DNA of 64,000 nucleotides from Clostridia bacterium. GTDB lineage: Bacteria > Bacillota > Clostridia > Oscillospirales > Acutalibacteraceae. Below the pieces are notes generated by a model that saw nothing but the letters and a program-made list of their open reading frames with translations, was not told the origin of the DNA and did no database searches. Where the stretch lies: assembly GCA_017435665.1 (NCBI GenBank), contig JAFSEP010000044.1:1-64000 (forward strand), read 5' to 3'. Position 1 is the stretch's first letter. Each line of letters begins with the position of its first letter. This document shows positions 1 to 8,107 of the stretch, one piece after another. The translations under genes were made by a program, and so were the position numbers.

Positions 1-191
1 GTATCAGCGTTTGTGCGAACCTTGAGGGTTCTGAACTCGTCAGCCCAAGCCATGATTCTGCCGAATTCGCCTGCGATTTCAGCATCAACTGTGGGGATGA
101 TGCCGTCGTAGATGTTACCTGTTGAACCGTCGATTGAGATGTAGTCGCCCTCGTTGTAAAACTTACCTGCGAGTTCGAACTTCTTGTTAGC
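1..191 (-). pseudogene. ppdK: ppdK continuation downstream of the in-frame stop, cut by window edge
   Basis: The 63 codons after the TAA stay in the ppdK frame without another stop and read as the expected next part of PPDK, including the conserved stretch GDYISIDGSTGNIYDG and a GRIMAWADEFRTLKVRTNAD segment leading into the PEP/pyruvate-binding barrel. No start codon with a ribosome site sits right after the stop, so this part is probably not translated on its own. A single G-to-T change of a Glu codon (GAA to TAA) would explain the break. The rest of the gene lies left of the window. Confidence 0.8.
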
Positions 192-1625
192 TTAGTCCAT
201 CTTGATTTCGCCGCAGCCAGATACACAACATGAACCCATACCACGGGCAACAACAGCTGCGTGAGATGTCATACCGCCGCGAACTGTGAGGATACCCTGA
301 GCAGCCTTCATACCTGTGATGTCTTCGGGAGATGTTTCAAGACGTACAAGAACAACCTTTTCGCCTCTTGCGTTCCAAGCTTCTGCATCTTCAGCTGTGA
401 ATACAACCTTACCGCAAGCAGCACCCGGTGAAGCACCGAGACCCTTACCTGCCGGAGTTGCAGCCTTGAGTGCCTTAGCATCGAACTGCGGGTGGAGGAG
501 AGTATCAAGGTTTCTGGGATCGATCATAGCAACTGCCTGCTTTTCATCGATCATGCCTTCGTCAACGAGGTCACAAGCGATCTTGAGAGCTGCCTTTGCT
601 GTTCTCTTACCGTTTCTTGTCTGGAGCATATAGAGCTTACCTTCTTCAACAGTGAACTCCATATCCTGCATATCTCTGTAATGATCTTCAAGAATTGCGC
701 ATACCTTTGTGAACTGTTCGTATGCTGCGGGGAACTTCTCTGCCATTTCAGCGATGGGCATCGGAGTACGAACACCTGCAACAACGTCTTCGCCCTGTGC
801 ATTTACAAGGAATTCACCCATAAGGCCCTTTTCGCCTGTTGCCGGGTCACGTGTGAAAGCAACACCTGTACCGCAGTTGTCACCCATGTTACCGAAAGCC
901 ATAGCCTGAACGTTAACAGCTGTACCCCATGAGTAGGGAATATCGTTGTCACGACGGTAAACGTTTGCACGGGGGTTGTCCCATGAACGGAAAACTGCTT
1001 CAACAGCGCCCATAAGCTGTTCCTTGGGATCTGTGGGGAAGTCCTTACCGATCTTATTCTTATATTCTGCCTTGAACTGGCCTGCAAGTGTCTTGAGGTC
1101 ATCAGCTGTAAGGTCGATATCCTGTGTAACACCCTTAGCTTCCTTCATTTCGTCGATGAGCTGTTCGAAGTACTTCTTACCTACTTCCATAACAACGTCT
1201 GAGTACATCTGGATGAATCTTCTGTAACAGTCCCAAGCCCAACGGGGATTGCCTGACTTTGCTGACATAACTTCAACAACGTCTTCGTTAAGACCAAGGT
1301 TGAGGATTGTATCCATCATACCGGGCATTGATGCACGAGCACCTGAACGAACTGAAACAAGAAGGGGGTTCTCCTTGTCGCCGAACTTCTTGCCGACAAC
1401 TTCTTCCATCTTGTCGATGTATTCCATGATCTGAGCCTGGATTTCATCATTGATCTTTCTGCCGTCCTCATAGTACTGAGTACAAGCTTCTGTTGAAATT
1501 GTGAAGCCCTGGGGAACAGGAAGACCGATGTGAGTCATTTCTGCAAGGTTAGCACCCTTACCGCCAAGGAGCTCTCTCATGGTAGCATTACCTTCTGAGA
1601 ACAAATAAACAAACTTTTTGCTCAT
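192..1625 (-). CDS. ppdK: Pyruvate, phosphate dikinase, N-terminal part (gene broken by in-frame TAA)
   Basis: PPDK interconverts pyruvate, ATP and phosphate with PEP, AMP and pyrophosphate in glycolysis/gluconeogenesis of anaerobes. Visible are the nucleotide-binding N-terminus (LLGGKGANLAEM), the ATP-grasp region and the phosphohistidine segment GGMTSHAAVVARGMG. With the start at 1625 (GGAGGT about 10 nt upstream) the catalytic His is residue 455, the number known for the Clostridium symbiosum enzyme. A possible upstream ATG at 1643 lacks a ribosome site. A TAA at 192-194 ends the frame at residue 477, although family members have about 870 residues; the same frame continues open with PPDK-like sequence to the window edge. 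Family identity is certain; whether the stop is real is not. Confidence 0.95.
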   Translation of the reverse strand: MSKKFVYLFSEGNATMRELLGGKGANLAEMTHIGLPVPQGFTISTEACTQYYEDGRKINDEIQAQIMEYIDKMEEVVGKKFGDKENPLLVSVRSGARASMPGMMDTILNLGLNEDVVEVMSAKSGNPRWAWDCYRRFIQMYSDVVMEVGKKYFEQLIDEMKEAKGVTQDIDLTADDLKTLAGQFKAEYKNKIGKDFPTDPKEQLMGAVEAVFRSWDNPRANVYRRDNDIPYSWGTAVNVQAMAFGNMGDNCGTGVAFTRDPATGEKGLMGEFLVNAQGEDVVAGVRTPMPIAEMAEKFPAAYEQFTKVCAILEDHYRDMQDMEFTVEEGKLYMLQTRNGKRTAKAALKIACDLVDEGMIDEKQAVAMIDPRNLDTLLHPQFDAKALKAATPAGKGLGASPGAACGKVVFTAEDAEAWNARGEKVVLVRLETSPEDITGMKAAQGILTVRGGMTSHAAVVARGMGSCCVSGCGEIKMD

Positions 1626-1708
1626 TTTTCTGTATACCTCCAATAAAATAATTAACTGTTTTTAATGCTATGGGCATCATAAGACACACTTATAACATTA
1701 TCCTAGTT

Positions 1709-1737
1709 ATTTTAACAAATTATTTTTCATTTGTAAA
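1709..1737 (-). promoter_or_regulatory. Predicted sigma-A promoter of ppdK
   Basis: On the minus strand TTTACA (1732-1737), a 17-nt spacer and TAAAAT (1709-1714) lie about 85 nt upstream of the ppdK start. Prediction from sequence match only. Confidence 0.5.
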
Positions 1738-1811
1738 TCCCTTTAGAATAAAAATAACTGTCTTTTAGAATGTTTTTTATGTTTATTTTGTCAAAAACAG
1801 CCATTTTCTCC

Positions 1812-1840
1812 TTCACTTTTCATCAGTCTTATGATATAAT
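1812..1840 (+). promoter_or_regulatory. Predicted sigma-A promoter of galM
   Basis: TTCACT (1812-1817), 17-nt spacer, perfect TATAAT (1835-1840), 41 nt before the galM start. Good -10, moderate -35. Confidence 0.6.
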
Positions 1841-1880
1841 AAAGATGTGATAAGAACGGTTATCAATCAAGGAGGTCAAT

Positions 1881-2936
1881 ATGAGCGTTAAAAAAGAGCT
1901 TTACGGTAAGCTTGAAAACGGACAGGAGGTTTTCGAGTACACCATTGAAAACACTCACGGTGTTCAGGTGAGTATAATAACCTACGGTGCAACAATGAAC
2001 AGAATTATCTGCCCCGACAAAGACGGTAATATGGAGGATATCCTTGCAGGCTTCGACAGTCTTGAGGGTCATCTCACCTGCCCCGGCTACTACTGCGGAC
2101 AGACTGTGGGTCAATATGCAAACCGTATCTGCGGCGGCAAGTTTGAAGTGAACGGTGTCGCATACCAGGCAACACAGAACGAAAATGACAAGACCTGCCT
2201 TCACGGAGGCGGCGAATACAGTCACGCTGTATGGAAGGCTATCATTGTTGACGATGACTGTGTGGAATTCAGCTATCTCAGCCCCGATATGCAGGACGGC
2301 TTCCCCGGAAATGTTGAAACCACAGTTACATACTCTCTCGGTGACGATAATATCATTCAGATTGACTACAAGGCAATCACCGACAAGGATACAATCATCA
2401 ATATGACGAACCACGCTTATTTCAACCTTGCAACCACAAAGCGAGGTAATGTTCTCGGTCACGAGCTGACTCTCAACTGTGACGCATACACACCCACAGA
2501 TGCAGACAGCATACCCACGGGCGAAATCAGAAGCGTTGAGGGCACAGCGTTTGACTTCAAAACAGCAAAGACAATCGGTCAGGATATCGGTGCGGAGGAT
2601 GAACAGCTTGTTCAGTGCAGGGGCTATGACCATAATTTCTGCATCAACGGTGAAATCGGCAAGCTCCGTCATTTTGCTCATGTTTATGAGCCTGTGACCG
2701 GAAGAACCCTTGACGGCTACACAGATCTTCCCGGTGTTCAGCTTTACACGGGCAACTTTATGATACCCGAAGACATCGGCAAGGAGGGTATTCCCTTTGA
2801 CAAGCACTATGCCTTCTGTCTTGAAACCCAATATTATCCCGACACGCCGAACCAAAAGAATTTCCCACAATGTAAATTCAAAGCAGGGAAAGGATTTATC
2901 AGTACCACACAATATAAAGTGGGGGTTAAAAAGTAA
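1881..2936 (+). CDS. galM: Aldose 1-epimerase (galactose mutarotase)
   Basis: Interconverts alpha and beta anomers of galactose/glucose in the cytoplasm, feeding the Leloir pathway. The 351-residue length is normal for the family. Visible family motifs are the Arg-containing QTVGQYANRI near residue 75, the His-containing TNHAYFNL near residue 175 and the Glu-containing CLETQYYPDTPN near residue 313, which would supply the catalytic base. AAGGAGGT lies just upstream of the ATG and a promoter and terminator bracket it, so it is probably transcribed alone. No galK/galT lies in the window. A 349-residue open frame antisense to it is a shadow. Confidence 0.93.
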   Translation: MSVKKELYGKLENGQEVFEYTIENTHGVQVSIITYGATMNRIICPDKDGNMEDILAGFDSLEGHLTCPGYYCGQTVGQYANRICGGKFEVNGVAYQATQNENDKTCLHGGGEYSHAVWKAIIVDDDCVEFSYLSPDMQDGFPGNVETTVTYSLGDDNIIQIDYKAITDKDTIINMTNHAYFNLATTKRGNVLGHELTLNCDAYTPTDADSIPTGEIRSVEGTAFDFKTAKTIGQDIGAEDEQLVQCRGYDHNFCINGEIGKLRHFAHVYEPVTGRTLDGYTDLPGVQLYTGNFMIPEDIGKEGIPFDKHYAFCLETQYYPDTPNQKNFPQCKFKAGKGFISTTQYKVGVKK

Positions 2937-2944
2937 ATAAGATA

Positions 2945-2979
2945 AACCGGACAGCGAATTTAATCGTTGTCCGGTTTTT
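2945..2979 (+). terminator. Terminator of galM
   Basis: AACCGGACA (2945-2953) pairs with TGTCCGGTT (2968-2976), followed by a T-run. Confidence 0.85.
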
Positions 2980-2991
2980 AAATGGGGGAAA

Positions 2992-3180
2992 GCTTAAAGG
3001 CTCTCCTGAAAGGAGAGCTGTCACGAAGTGACTGAGAGGTGCCTGAGGCAACGGGGAACCGTTGCAGACAAAAACTGCAATCAACGAAAAATTTTGTCTC
3101 GGCACAAAATTGTGCCGCTTTAATGACCTCTCCGTCACAGCTTACGCTGTGCCACCTCTCCTTTCAGGCGAGGCTTAAAA
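2992..3180. repeat. MITE-like palindromic repeat, complete copy
   Basis: The left end (CTCTCCTGAAAGGAGAG) and the right end (CTCTCCTTTCAGGCGAG) form terminal inverted repeats around internal hairpins (for example TGTCACGAAGTGAC and CACAGCTTACGCTGTG). It has no gene; frames through it give the SQLTLCH-type junk peptides often seen in gut Clostridia genomes. The family assignment is from memory of such repeats, not a search. Confidence 0.6.
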
Positions 3181-3197
3181 GGGGACGCCTTTTAAAT

Positions 3198-3225
3198 GCA
3201 GAACGCAGAATGCAGAGTGCAGAAT
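3198..3225. repeat. Short tandem repeat of a GCAGA(A/G)(C/T)-type unit
   Basis: Four tandem imperfect copies of a 7-8 bp unit (gcagaac, gcagaat, gcagagt, gcagaat). It sits in the 570-bp gene-free stretch 2937-3506 between two MITE-like copies. The rest of that stretch (3226-3334) shows nothing I can identify. Confidence 0.5.
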
Positions 3226-3334
3226 TGCGGGACCTGCGGTCGGCAATTTATATCCGTTTTGGTGTATACAGATTTCAAGTCTGATACCGCCGATAAAATG
3301 CATCCGTTCATACTTCTTCAGGGAAAAGTTATAC

Positions 3335-3413
3335 GGCTCCCTCCCTGAGGGACTCAAAAGCCCTCTCTGAAAGGGAGGGTGGCACAGCGTTAGCTGTGAC
3401 GGGTGGGTGCTTT
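3335..3413. repeat. MITE-like repeat, partial second copy
   Basis: CCCTCTCTGAAAGGGAGGGTGG plus a CACAGCGTTAGCTGTG hairpin closely resemble the right half of the repeat at 2992-3180. The remainder appears missing. Confidence 0.5.
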
Positions 3414-3424
3414 TAAACAGCACA

Positions 3425-3450
3425 AAGCCCCCGACATAGTCGGAGACTTC
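3425..3450 (-). terminator. Possible terminator of the secreted Ig-like protein gene
   Basis: On the minus strand CTCCGAC-TAT-GTCGGGG forms a short hairpin followed only by a weak T-stretch, about 60 nt after the stop at 3507. Confidence 0.35.
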
Positions 3451-3506
3451 GGCTGTTGTTTAGGAGATATCTCTCGGATAGAGATTTTATGAAAGGAATA
3501 TTGATA

Positions 3507-5495
3507 TTACTGAGTAATAAGTCCGCCAAGATCTTCTATTCTGAGTGAAGCAAAGAAGTCACCAATCTGCTGAATGAAGTCCTTGATCATCTTAACAAGA
3601 TTCTTGAAGAAGTTAACTGTGGGGATGTTGTGGTCGCCCTGTGACATATCATCATAGTCAATATCAGGAAGTTCGATATCGGGAAGATCAATGTCAGGAA
3701 GCTCGATGCCGGGTTCGTCTGTACCGGGCTCATCTGTGCCGGGTTCGTCTGTGCCGGGTTCGTCGCCGCCGCTGAGATTAAGGCTGACCGTTGCCTTGAC
3801 CTTCATATCGTGGTTGGGCATTATAAATCTGATTTCCTGCTGTGTCATATAATCCTCTGCAAGACCTTCGGGAATAAATTCATTTCCGTTATCATCATAG
3901 AATGTCCAACCGTCAAACTTTTCGTGTGTTTCAATGGGGTCTCTGCGAACTGTTACTTCGGCACCGGGGAGTGCAAGGCCTTCGTCTGTAACAGGATATA
4001 TTCTTGTGATATCGCAGCGACCTGTTGCCTTAACCTCTCTGGGCATTGTGATTTCAAAGGAAAGAGTCTTCGCTGTGTTTATAAGATGTGCAGGATCTTC
4101 GAATATATAGAAATCATCTGCTGCAGGAACATATTCTGATGTAACAACATAGTCGCCTGTTTTCTTTGCAATATACTGGAACTTTGTTGCTTCACGGCTC
4201 GTCTTGATTCTTTCCTCACCAATTACTTCGCCGTTAACCTTAATTATAACGTTACCGTGCATATATTCGGGGTAGTAGCACCAAGAGCATGCTTCGATAA
4301 GATAAGAACCGTCGTTCTGAAGATAACTGTTAACGTTAATATTATTTAAAGCCTTTGTCTGCTTCTGAGGAGAAACTCTGATAATTACATTAACGATTTC
4401 TCTCTCATAATAATTTGCTGCATCACCTGAGAAGTAAAGGAGTGCTGTGGCTTCGTGGTCGCCCGGAGTGGGACGGGTTTTAAGAAATTCATCTGAATTG
4501 TTACCGCTTCTTACACTGAGACTTGCACCTTCAATGTTAATACCCGCTGCAGCACCTGTGCAGCTAACACTCTTGAATGTCATACTATGATTGAAGGTAT
4601 AGGGAATAATTATTGTCTCAGGGAGAGGTGCTCTGCCCTTGCAAGCAACCGTAACATCAACAGTTACAGGGTTATATTTGCTTGTATCTGCAGGTGTGAA
4701 TGTAACGTTGACAATGTTTTCGCCTACAACGATTTTCTGATCGGGATTTGTTACTGCGAATGTGCCTTCAACATTTGCTTCACCGCCTGTTACGGTAAGA
4801 TCCTTTGCTGTTGAGGTATCTGTTGCAGGAATTGATTCAATAGTGGGAGCAGTGATGATTTCAGCATCAAGCTTATCTGCCACCTTGATCTTTGCTGTTG
4901 CTTTAATGTCAACTGCATAAGGTAAGCCTGTTGAAGTGTGAACTGCAAACTTGATTGTTACAGGCTCTTCATATGTACCAACCTCTGTGTAAACCTTATC
5001 GGGGTTGTCAAAGGTGATAGAAGCAACACGGTTTGAAATATCCTTTGTATAAGCCATAGCTGCTGCGCCCTCTGCAAGAGAAAGCTCAGATGTGCCGATA
5101 GCTGCGCCTGTAAGAATTGCTTTTGCTGCGATTTCACCCTGAAGAGTGGGCTGTGAGCAAGGCTTGATTTCTATTACGGGACGCTGTGCCGACGGCATTG
5201 TAACATTCTTATAGGTTTCTGTGTCTTCGGGCACAAATCTGATAATTACCTTTGTGCTTGCCGAGGGAGCTGTGTAAGCTGATGTAGAAGCAGACACCTC
5301 AAATTTTCCGGGAACCGGAGCCACACCGCCGACTAATGTAATGTCTCCACGGAGCATACCTACTTCCAATGATGTTTCAACTATTGTGGGCCATTCTGTG
5401 ACCGTGGGAGCTTCTGCTGCTAATGAAGCTATCGGTAATGCTGACAAAATCATCATTACTGCCAATAATATGGCTAGTGTTTTCTTCGTTTTCAT
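3507..5495 (-). CDS. Large secreted Ig-like repeat protein with amphipathic C-terminal tail
   Basis: The 662-residue product starts with a clear signal peptide (basic MKTKK, hydrophobic core, ALA-type cleavage near residue 26). The middle is beta-rich and resembles bacterial Ig/MBG-type repeats (TVTGGEANVEGTF-like and DITLVGGVAPVPGKF-like units). Near residues 585-615 lies a low-complexity linker of GTDEP units and (E/D)LPDI units. The last 35 residues form an aromatic, amphipathic helix (NFFKNLVKMIKDFIQQIGDFF). There is no LPXTG motif, so attachment may use that tail. AAGAAAGGAAAG precedes the ATG. It faces an XRE regulator across an operator cluster, suggesting control by it. Adhesin or matrix role is inference. 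Confidence 0.75.
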   Translation of the reverse strand: MKTKKTLAILLAVMMILSALPIASLAAEAPTVTEWPTIVETSLEVGMLRGDITLVGGVAPVPGKFEVSASTSAYTAPSASTKVIIRFVPEDTETYKNVTMPSAQRPVIEIKPCSQPTLQGEIAAKAILTGAAIGTSELSLAEGAAAMAYTKDISNRVASITFDNPDKVYTEVGTYEEPVTIKFAVHTSTGLPYAVDIKATAKIKVADKLDAEIITAPTIESIPATDTSTAKDLTVTGGEANVEGTFAVTNPDQKIVVGENIVNVTFTPADTSKYNPVTVDVTVACKGRAPLPETIIIPYTFNHSMTFKSVSCTGAAAGINIEGASLSVRSGNNSDEFLKTRPTPGDHEATALLYFSGDAANYYEREIVNVIIRVSPQKQTKALNNINVNSYLQNDGSYLIEACSWCYYPEYMHGNVIIKVNGEVIGEERIKTSREATKFQYIAKKTGDYVVTSEYVPAADDFYIFEDPAHLINTAKTLSFEITMPREVKATGRCDITRIYPVTDEGLALPGAEVTVRRDPIETHEKFDGWTFYDDNGNEFIPEGLAEDYMTQQEIRFIMPNHDMKVKATVSLNLSGGDEPGTDEPGTDEPGTDEPGIELPDIDLPDIELPDIDYDDMSQGDHNIPTVNFFKNLVKMIKDFIQQIGDFFASLRIEDLGGLITQ

Positions 5496-5609
5496 ATCAA
5501 TGCTTTCCTTTCTTAATTTTCTTTTTGATTAATTTACCATTTATTACTGTCTAACTGTTATTTGTTTTTCCTTTCATAAAACCATCCGCTTCATCTCCTT
5601 TTAAAAAAA

Positions 5610-5676
5610 CACCAAACGGTGCTATTTTTCTCTATTTTAGCACTATTGCACCAAATTGTCAACACCATATGGTGTT
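5610..5676. promoter_or_regulatory. Operator cluster between XRE regulator and Ig-like protein
   Basis: The perfect palindrome AACACCATATGGTGTT (5661-5676) overlaps the minus-strand -35 box, CACCAAACGGTG (5610-5621) lies just past the start point, and a related imperfect site GCACTATTGCACC (5640-5652) lies between the -35 and -10 boxes. The common arm is CACC-N4-GGTG. Likely sites for the XRE protein encoded 50 bp away (inference). Confidence 0.65.
5634..5662 (-). promoter_or_regulatory. Sigma-A promoter of the secreted Ig-like protein
   Basis: Minus-strand TTGACA (5657-5662), 17-nt spacer, TAAAAT (5634-5639). It overlaps the operator-like palindromes, and an untranslated leader of about 130 nt follows. 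Confidence 0.75.
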
Positions 5677-5726
5677 TTTTGGTAATATTGTTTCTATGTT
5701 TTATGTTTGCGAAAGGGGGAAATCCT

Positions 5727-6053
5727 GTGGCACGATACAGAAGATTACGTGATTTAAGAGAAGATAACGATCTGACACAGAAGGCTCTGGCAGAAAAGCT
5801 GTTTATGCAGACAACACAATACAGACGCTATGAAAGCGGTGAAAGACCCATTGCCCTCGAAACCGCAATTGAATTAGCGAACTTTTATGATGTTTCTCTT
5901 GACTATATTGCAGGACTCACCGACCATAACAATAAAATAGAATCGAAAGATCTTGGTTCCGAAGAAAAGCTTCTTATCACCCTTTACAGGAAGCTTAATG
6001 ATACAGATAAAAAAAGAATAATAGAAAGAGCGATGGCTCTTTCGGAAAAATAA
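5727..6053 (+). CDS. XRE-family transcriptional regulator
   Basis: A 108-residue DNA-binding protein. A Cro/CI helix-turn-helix covers about residues 4-60 (LREDNDLTQKALAEKL then QYRRYESGERPIALETAIELANFYDVSLDYIAGLT), followed by a charged C-terminal helix. I chose the GTG at 5727 because AAAGGGGG lies 7 nt upstream; the frame is open back to 5619, but that part would be a hydrophobic leader unlike the family and overlaps the operators. It is divergent from the secreted 662-residue protein and probably represses it and itself through the CACC-N4-GGTG palindromes. Confidence 0.85.
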   Translation: MARYRRLRDLREDNDLTQKALAEKLFMQTTQYRRYESGERPIALETAIELANFYDVSLDYIAGLTDHNNKIESKDLGSEEKLLITLYRKLNDTDKKRIIERAMALSEK

Positions 6054-6057
6054 AAAA

Positions 6058-6092
6058 ACATCCCGTGAAGCAGCTCCACGGGATGTTTCATT
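6058..6092 (+). terminator. Terminator of XRE gene
   Basis: ACATCCCGTG (6058-6067) pairs with CACGGGATGT (6077-6086), then TTCATTTT. Confidence 0.85.
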
Positions 6093-6098
6093 TTCCTA

Positions 6099-6127
6099 TT
6101 GCTTTTTCTTTTGCGTTGGTGTAAAAT
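6099..6127 (+). promoter_or_regulatory. Predicted promoter of the PIG-L gene
   Basis: TTGCTT (6099-6104), 17-nt spacer, TAAAAT (6122-6127), 24 nt before the start codon. Confidence 0.55.
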
Positions 6128-6150
6128 AGAAAGGTAAAGGAGGAATAATT

Positions 6151-6990
6151 ATGATCTTTGACTTCAAAAAGAATAAAAGAAAAGCATCGGCAAAGTTTGA
6201 TGCGGGCTCAGCAGCTCTTTCAGGCATTATGCCCGTTGCACCCTTCCTTTGTGCTCCCCCGTCGCTGAGGGAAGCAAAGAGGGTTCTTTTCGTTCAGCCT
6301 CATCCCGATGACAATCAGATCGGCGCAGGAGGAACTATTGCGTGGCTTATCAGCAGAGGAGTGGAATGCTGGGAGCTTACGGTAACAGATGACAGATATG
6401 CAAATCCCGAATACATAGGCAAGGAAAATGAGGTGGAAACTGTCAGACAGAAGGAAGCAAAGGCAGCTCAGGCTTATCTGGGTATGAAGAATGCAGGCTT
6501 CCTCGGTTTTGCGGACAAGACAAGAGCCACCGTTGACGAGCTTTCACAGGCTATCTTAAAGGTTATCCGTGAAATCAAGCCGGATTTCGTGCTTACCGTT
6601 GACCCCGACCTTGCAACAGAATGTCACTCAGACCACATTAAAGTCGGTCAGGCTGTCAAGTATGCGTGTATGGATGCTATGTGCGACTTCTATCCTGAAT
6701 TTATAGACGGTAAGCCCAGAGAAGACGTGCACAGAGTTGCAAACATCGGCTTCTATTATACAGACAAGCCCAATACTATGATTGATATCAGCGATTATGA
6801 GGAAACAAAGATGAACTCAGTCGCCTGCCACGTTTCACAGACCACTATCGATCCCAGTCTTATGCTTGTTGTAAGACTTCAGCAGCAGTATCACGCACAG
6901 GGCACAAGATACAAAGCAGTTGAGCCTCTCAGATTACAGAGAAGCCTTCAGATGCATTGCTTCAACCTCCCTGTTGAACCGATAAAATAA
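6151..6990 (+). CDS. PIG-L/LmbE family deacetylase
   Basis: A 279-residue zinc-dependent N-acetylglucosamine-type deacetylase family member. The metal-binding motif HPDD (in FVQPHPDDNQIGAGG, near residue 52) and a second His cluster (ECHSDHIKVG, near residue 155) are present, as in LmbE/BshB/PIG-L enzymes. The N-terminal 45 residues before the domain are a basic extension without a clear signal peptide, so it is probably cytoplasmic. AAAGGAGG lies 7 nt before the ATG. The next gene starts 27 nt downstream, so the two are probably cotranscribed. The substrate cannot be read from sequence. Confidence 0.85.
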   Translation: MIFDFKKNKRKASAKFDAGSAALSGIMPVAPFLCAPPSLREAKRVLFVQPHPDDNQIGAGGTIAWLISRGVECWELTVTDDRYANPEYIGKENEVETVRQKEAKAAQAYLGMKNAGFLGFADKTRATVDELSQAILKVIREIKPDFVLTVDPDLATECHSDHIKVGQAVKYACMDAMCDFYPEFIDGKPREDVHRVANIGFYYTDKPNTMIDISDYEETKMNSVACHVSQTTIDPSLMLVVRLQQQYHAQGTRYKAVEPLRLQRSLQMHCFNLPVEPIK

Positions 6991-7017
6991 CAAGGATATT
7001 AAAGAAAGGTGATTATT

Positions 7018-7995
7018 ATGAACAGCAAAGTAAGAATCTTTTTAGCAATCGTGCTTGTAGTTGTATGTTGCTATGTTTCAACACTTGCTTTCCCCTCACA
7101 GTTTAACGTAAATGTTACCGTAAAGGGCGGCCAGCAGACACAGTCAGGCACAGCAGACACAAACAAGCCTGCAGTTCAGACTCCCGTACAGACACCTCAG
7201 GCATCAACACCCGGCACCTCCGATAAGACAGAGGATAAGCAGGAAGCTGACAAGACAGACAAGAATGACAAAACTGACAAGGAAAATGCTGACAAGAACG
7301 AAGGCTCAGACAGCAAGGGTATCCCCTCAACAACAGAGGAAATCATTGACAAATACGTTTTCCTTGTAAACAAGGTAAAGGCTGACCAGCCCGCATACAA
7401 GAAAAAGGAATACCAGTCTCTTCCCGAAGAATACCGTAACTTGGGCAGCGTTGCAAACCTTATTCTTGACCTTGCAGCAGGCTATATGACCACAGAAGAA
7501 GAATGTGAAGAAATCGTGCGTGAAAAGGGTGCAGGTACAATCAACAACGAAATGCCCATTTACGGCAGCGACAAGGGCTCAGTTCTCACAGATTACGATG
7601 CAGTAGCCTGGGCAAAGTGCGAACCTCTCGGTGACGGCACATATGAAATCACATTCTCACTCAAGGAAGAAAAGAACTGCGAGCCCACACCTGCAGAAAC
7701 TCTTGTTCCCACATCAGCTCACGGTGCAGTTATGTCACCCCTCTCAAAGAAGGATATTCAGGTAGAGGTTGACAAGGTTACAAGCTCAGTTCCCGGTCTC
7801 AGCGTTAACAGCTTTGATCTTTACTACCGTGACGGTGTATTCGGCTGTATCTATGACCCCACAACAGATCAGGTTTCATCAATCACTCACCACTGTGTAA
7901 TTGACATTGAGGTTGACGTTGATATGTTCGTTGCTAACATCAACGGTTCAGCAAGACTTCTCAATGAAATGCTTATCTACGATATTACCTGGTAA
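7018..7995 (+). CDS. Exported protein with charged linker, paralogue of 62725-63705
   Basis: A 325-residue protein with one N-terminal hydrophobic segment (residues 5-25) that is a signal anchor or uncleaved signal, then a Gln/Thr/Pro stretch and a Lys-Asp-rich linker (KTDKNDKTDK), then a globular domain from about residue 100 (IPSTTEEIIDKY). The ATG at 7018 has AAAGAAAGG 8 nt upstream; a GTG at 7009 overlaps that site and is unlikely. It shares a plan and short motifs (IPS-T-EI, GDGTYE-T, final YDITW versus YDFTY) with the protein at 62725-63705. Function unknown; outer-face location is inference. Confidence 0.75.
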   Translation: MNSKVRIFLAIVLVVVCCYVSTLAFPSQFNVNVTVKGGQQTQSGTADTNKPAVQTPVQTPQASTPGTSDKTEDKQEADKTDKNDKTDKENADKNEGSDSKGIPSTTEEIIDKYVFLVNKVKADQPAYKKKEYQSLPEEYRNLGSVANLILDLAAGYMTTEEECEEIVREKGAGTINNEMPIYGSDKGSVLTDYDAVAWAKCEPLGDGTYEITFSLKEEKNCEPTPAETLVPTSAHGAVMSPLSKKDIQVEVDKVTSSVPGLSVNSFDLYYRDGVFGCIYDPTTDQVSSITHHCVIDIEVDVDMFVANINGSARLLNEMLIYDITW

Positions 7996-8012
7996 ACAGT
8001 TGTAATAAAATG

Positions 8013-8045
8013 AATACGGGGTGCCTCGGGCACCCCGTATTTTCT
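8013..8045 (+). terminator. Terminator after the exported protein gene
   Basis: AATACGGGGTGCC and GGCACCCCGTATT form a long GC stem with a two-base loop and a following TTTCTTT. Confidence 0.85.
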
Positions 8046-8069
8046 TTCGGTCTGTTAATTACTGAAGCT

Positions 8070-8102
8070 GACGGCGTGCTGTGCTTCGCACAACACGCCG
8101 TC
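8070..8102 (-). terminator. Hairpin after the ABC transporter operon
   Basis: GACGGCGTG(c)TGTG-cttc-GCAC(aa)CACGCCGTC is a strong stem 6 nt past the ATPase stop. No T-run follows on the minus strand, so it may be an mRNA-end stabiliser instead of an intrinsic terminator. Confidence 0.45.
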
Positions 8103-8107
8103 TTATC

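Noticed and set aside
192..194. Recoding (selenocysteine or pyrrolysine) at the ppdK stop
   Set aside because: Those use TGA and TAG; TAA is not a known site for them, and a Glu codon is expected there.
1863..2912. 349-residue open frame antisense to galM
   Set aside because: Full overlap with a clear galM that has promoter, ribosome site and terminator; the antisense peptide has no recognisable motif and is a codon-bias shadow.
2926..3423. Short frames over the MITE-like repeats giving SQLTLCH-type peptides
   Set aside because: They follow inverted-repeat structure, not codon use, and are a known kind of spurious call.
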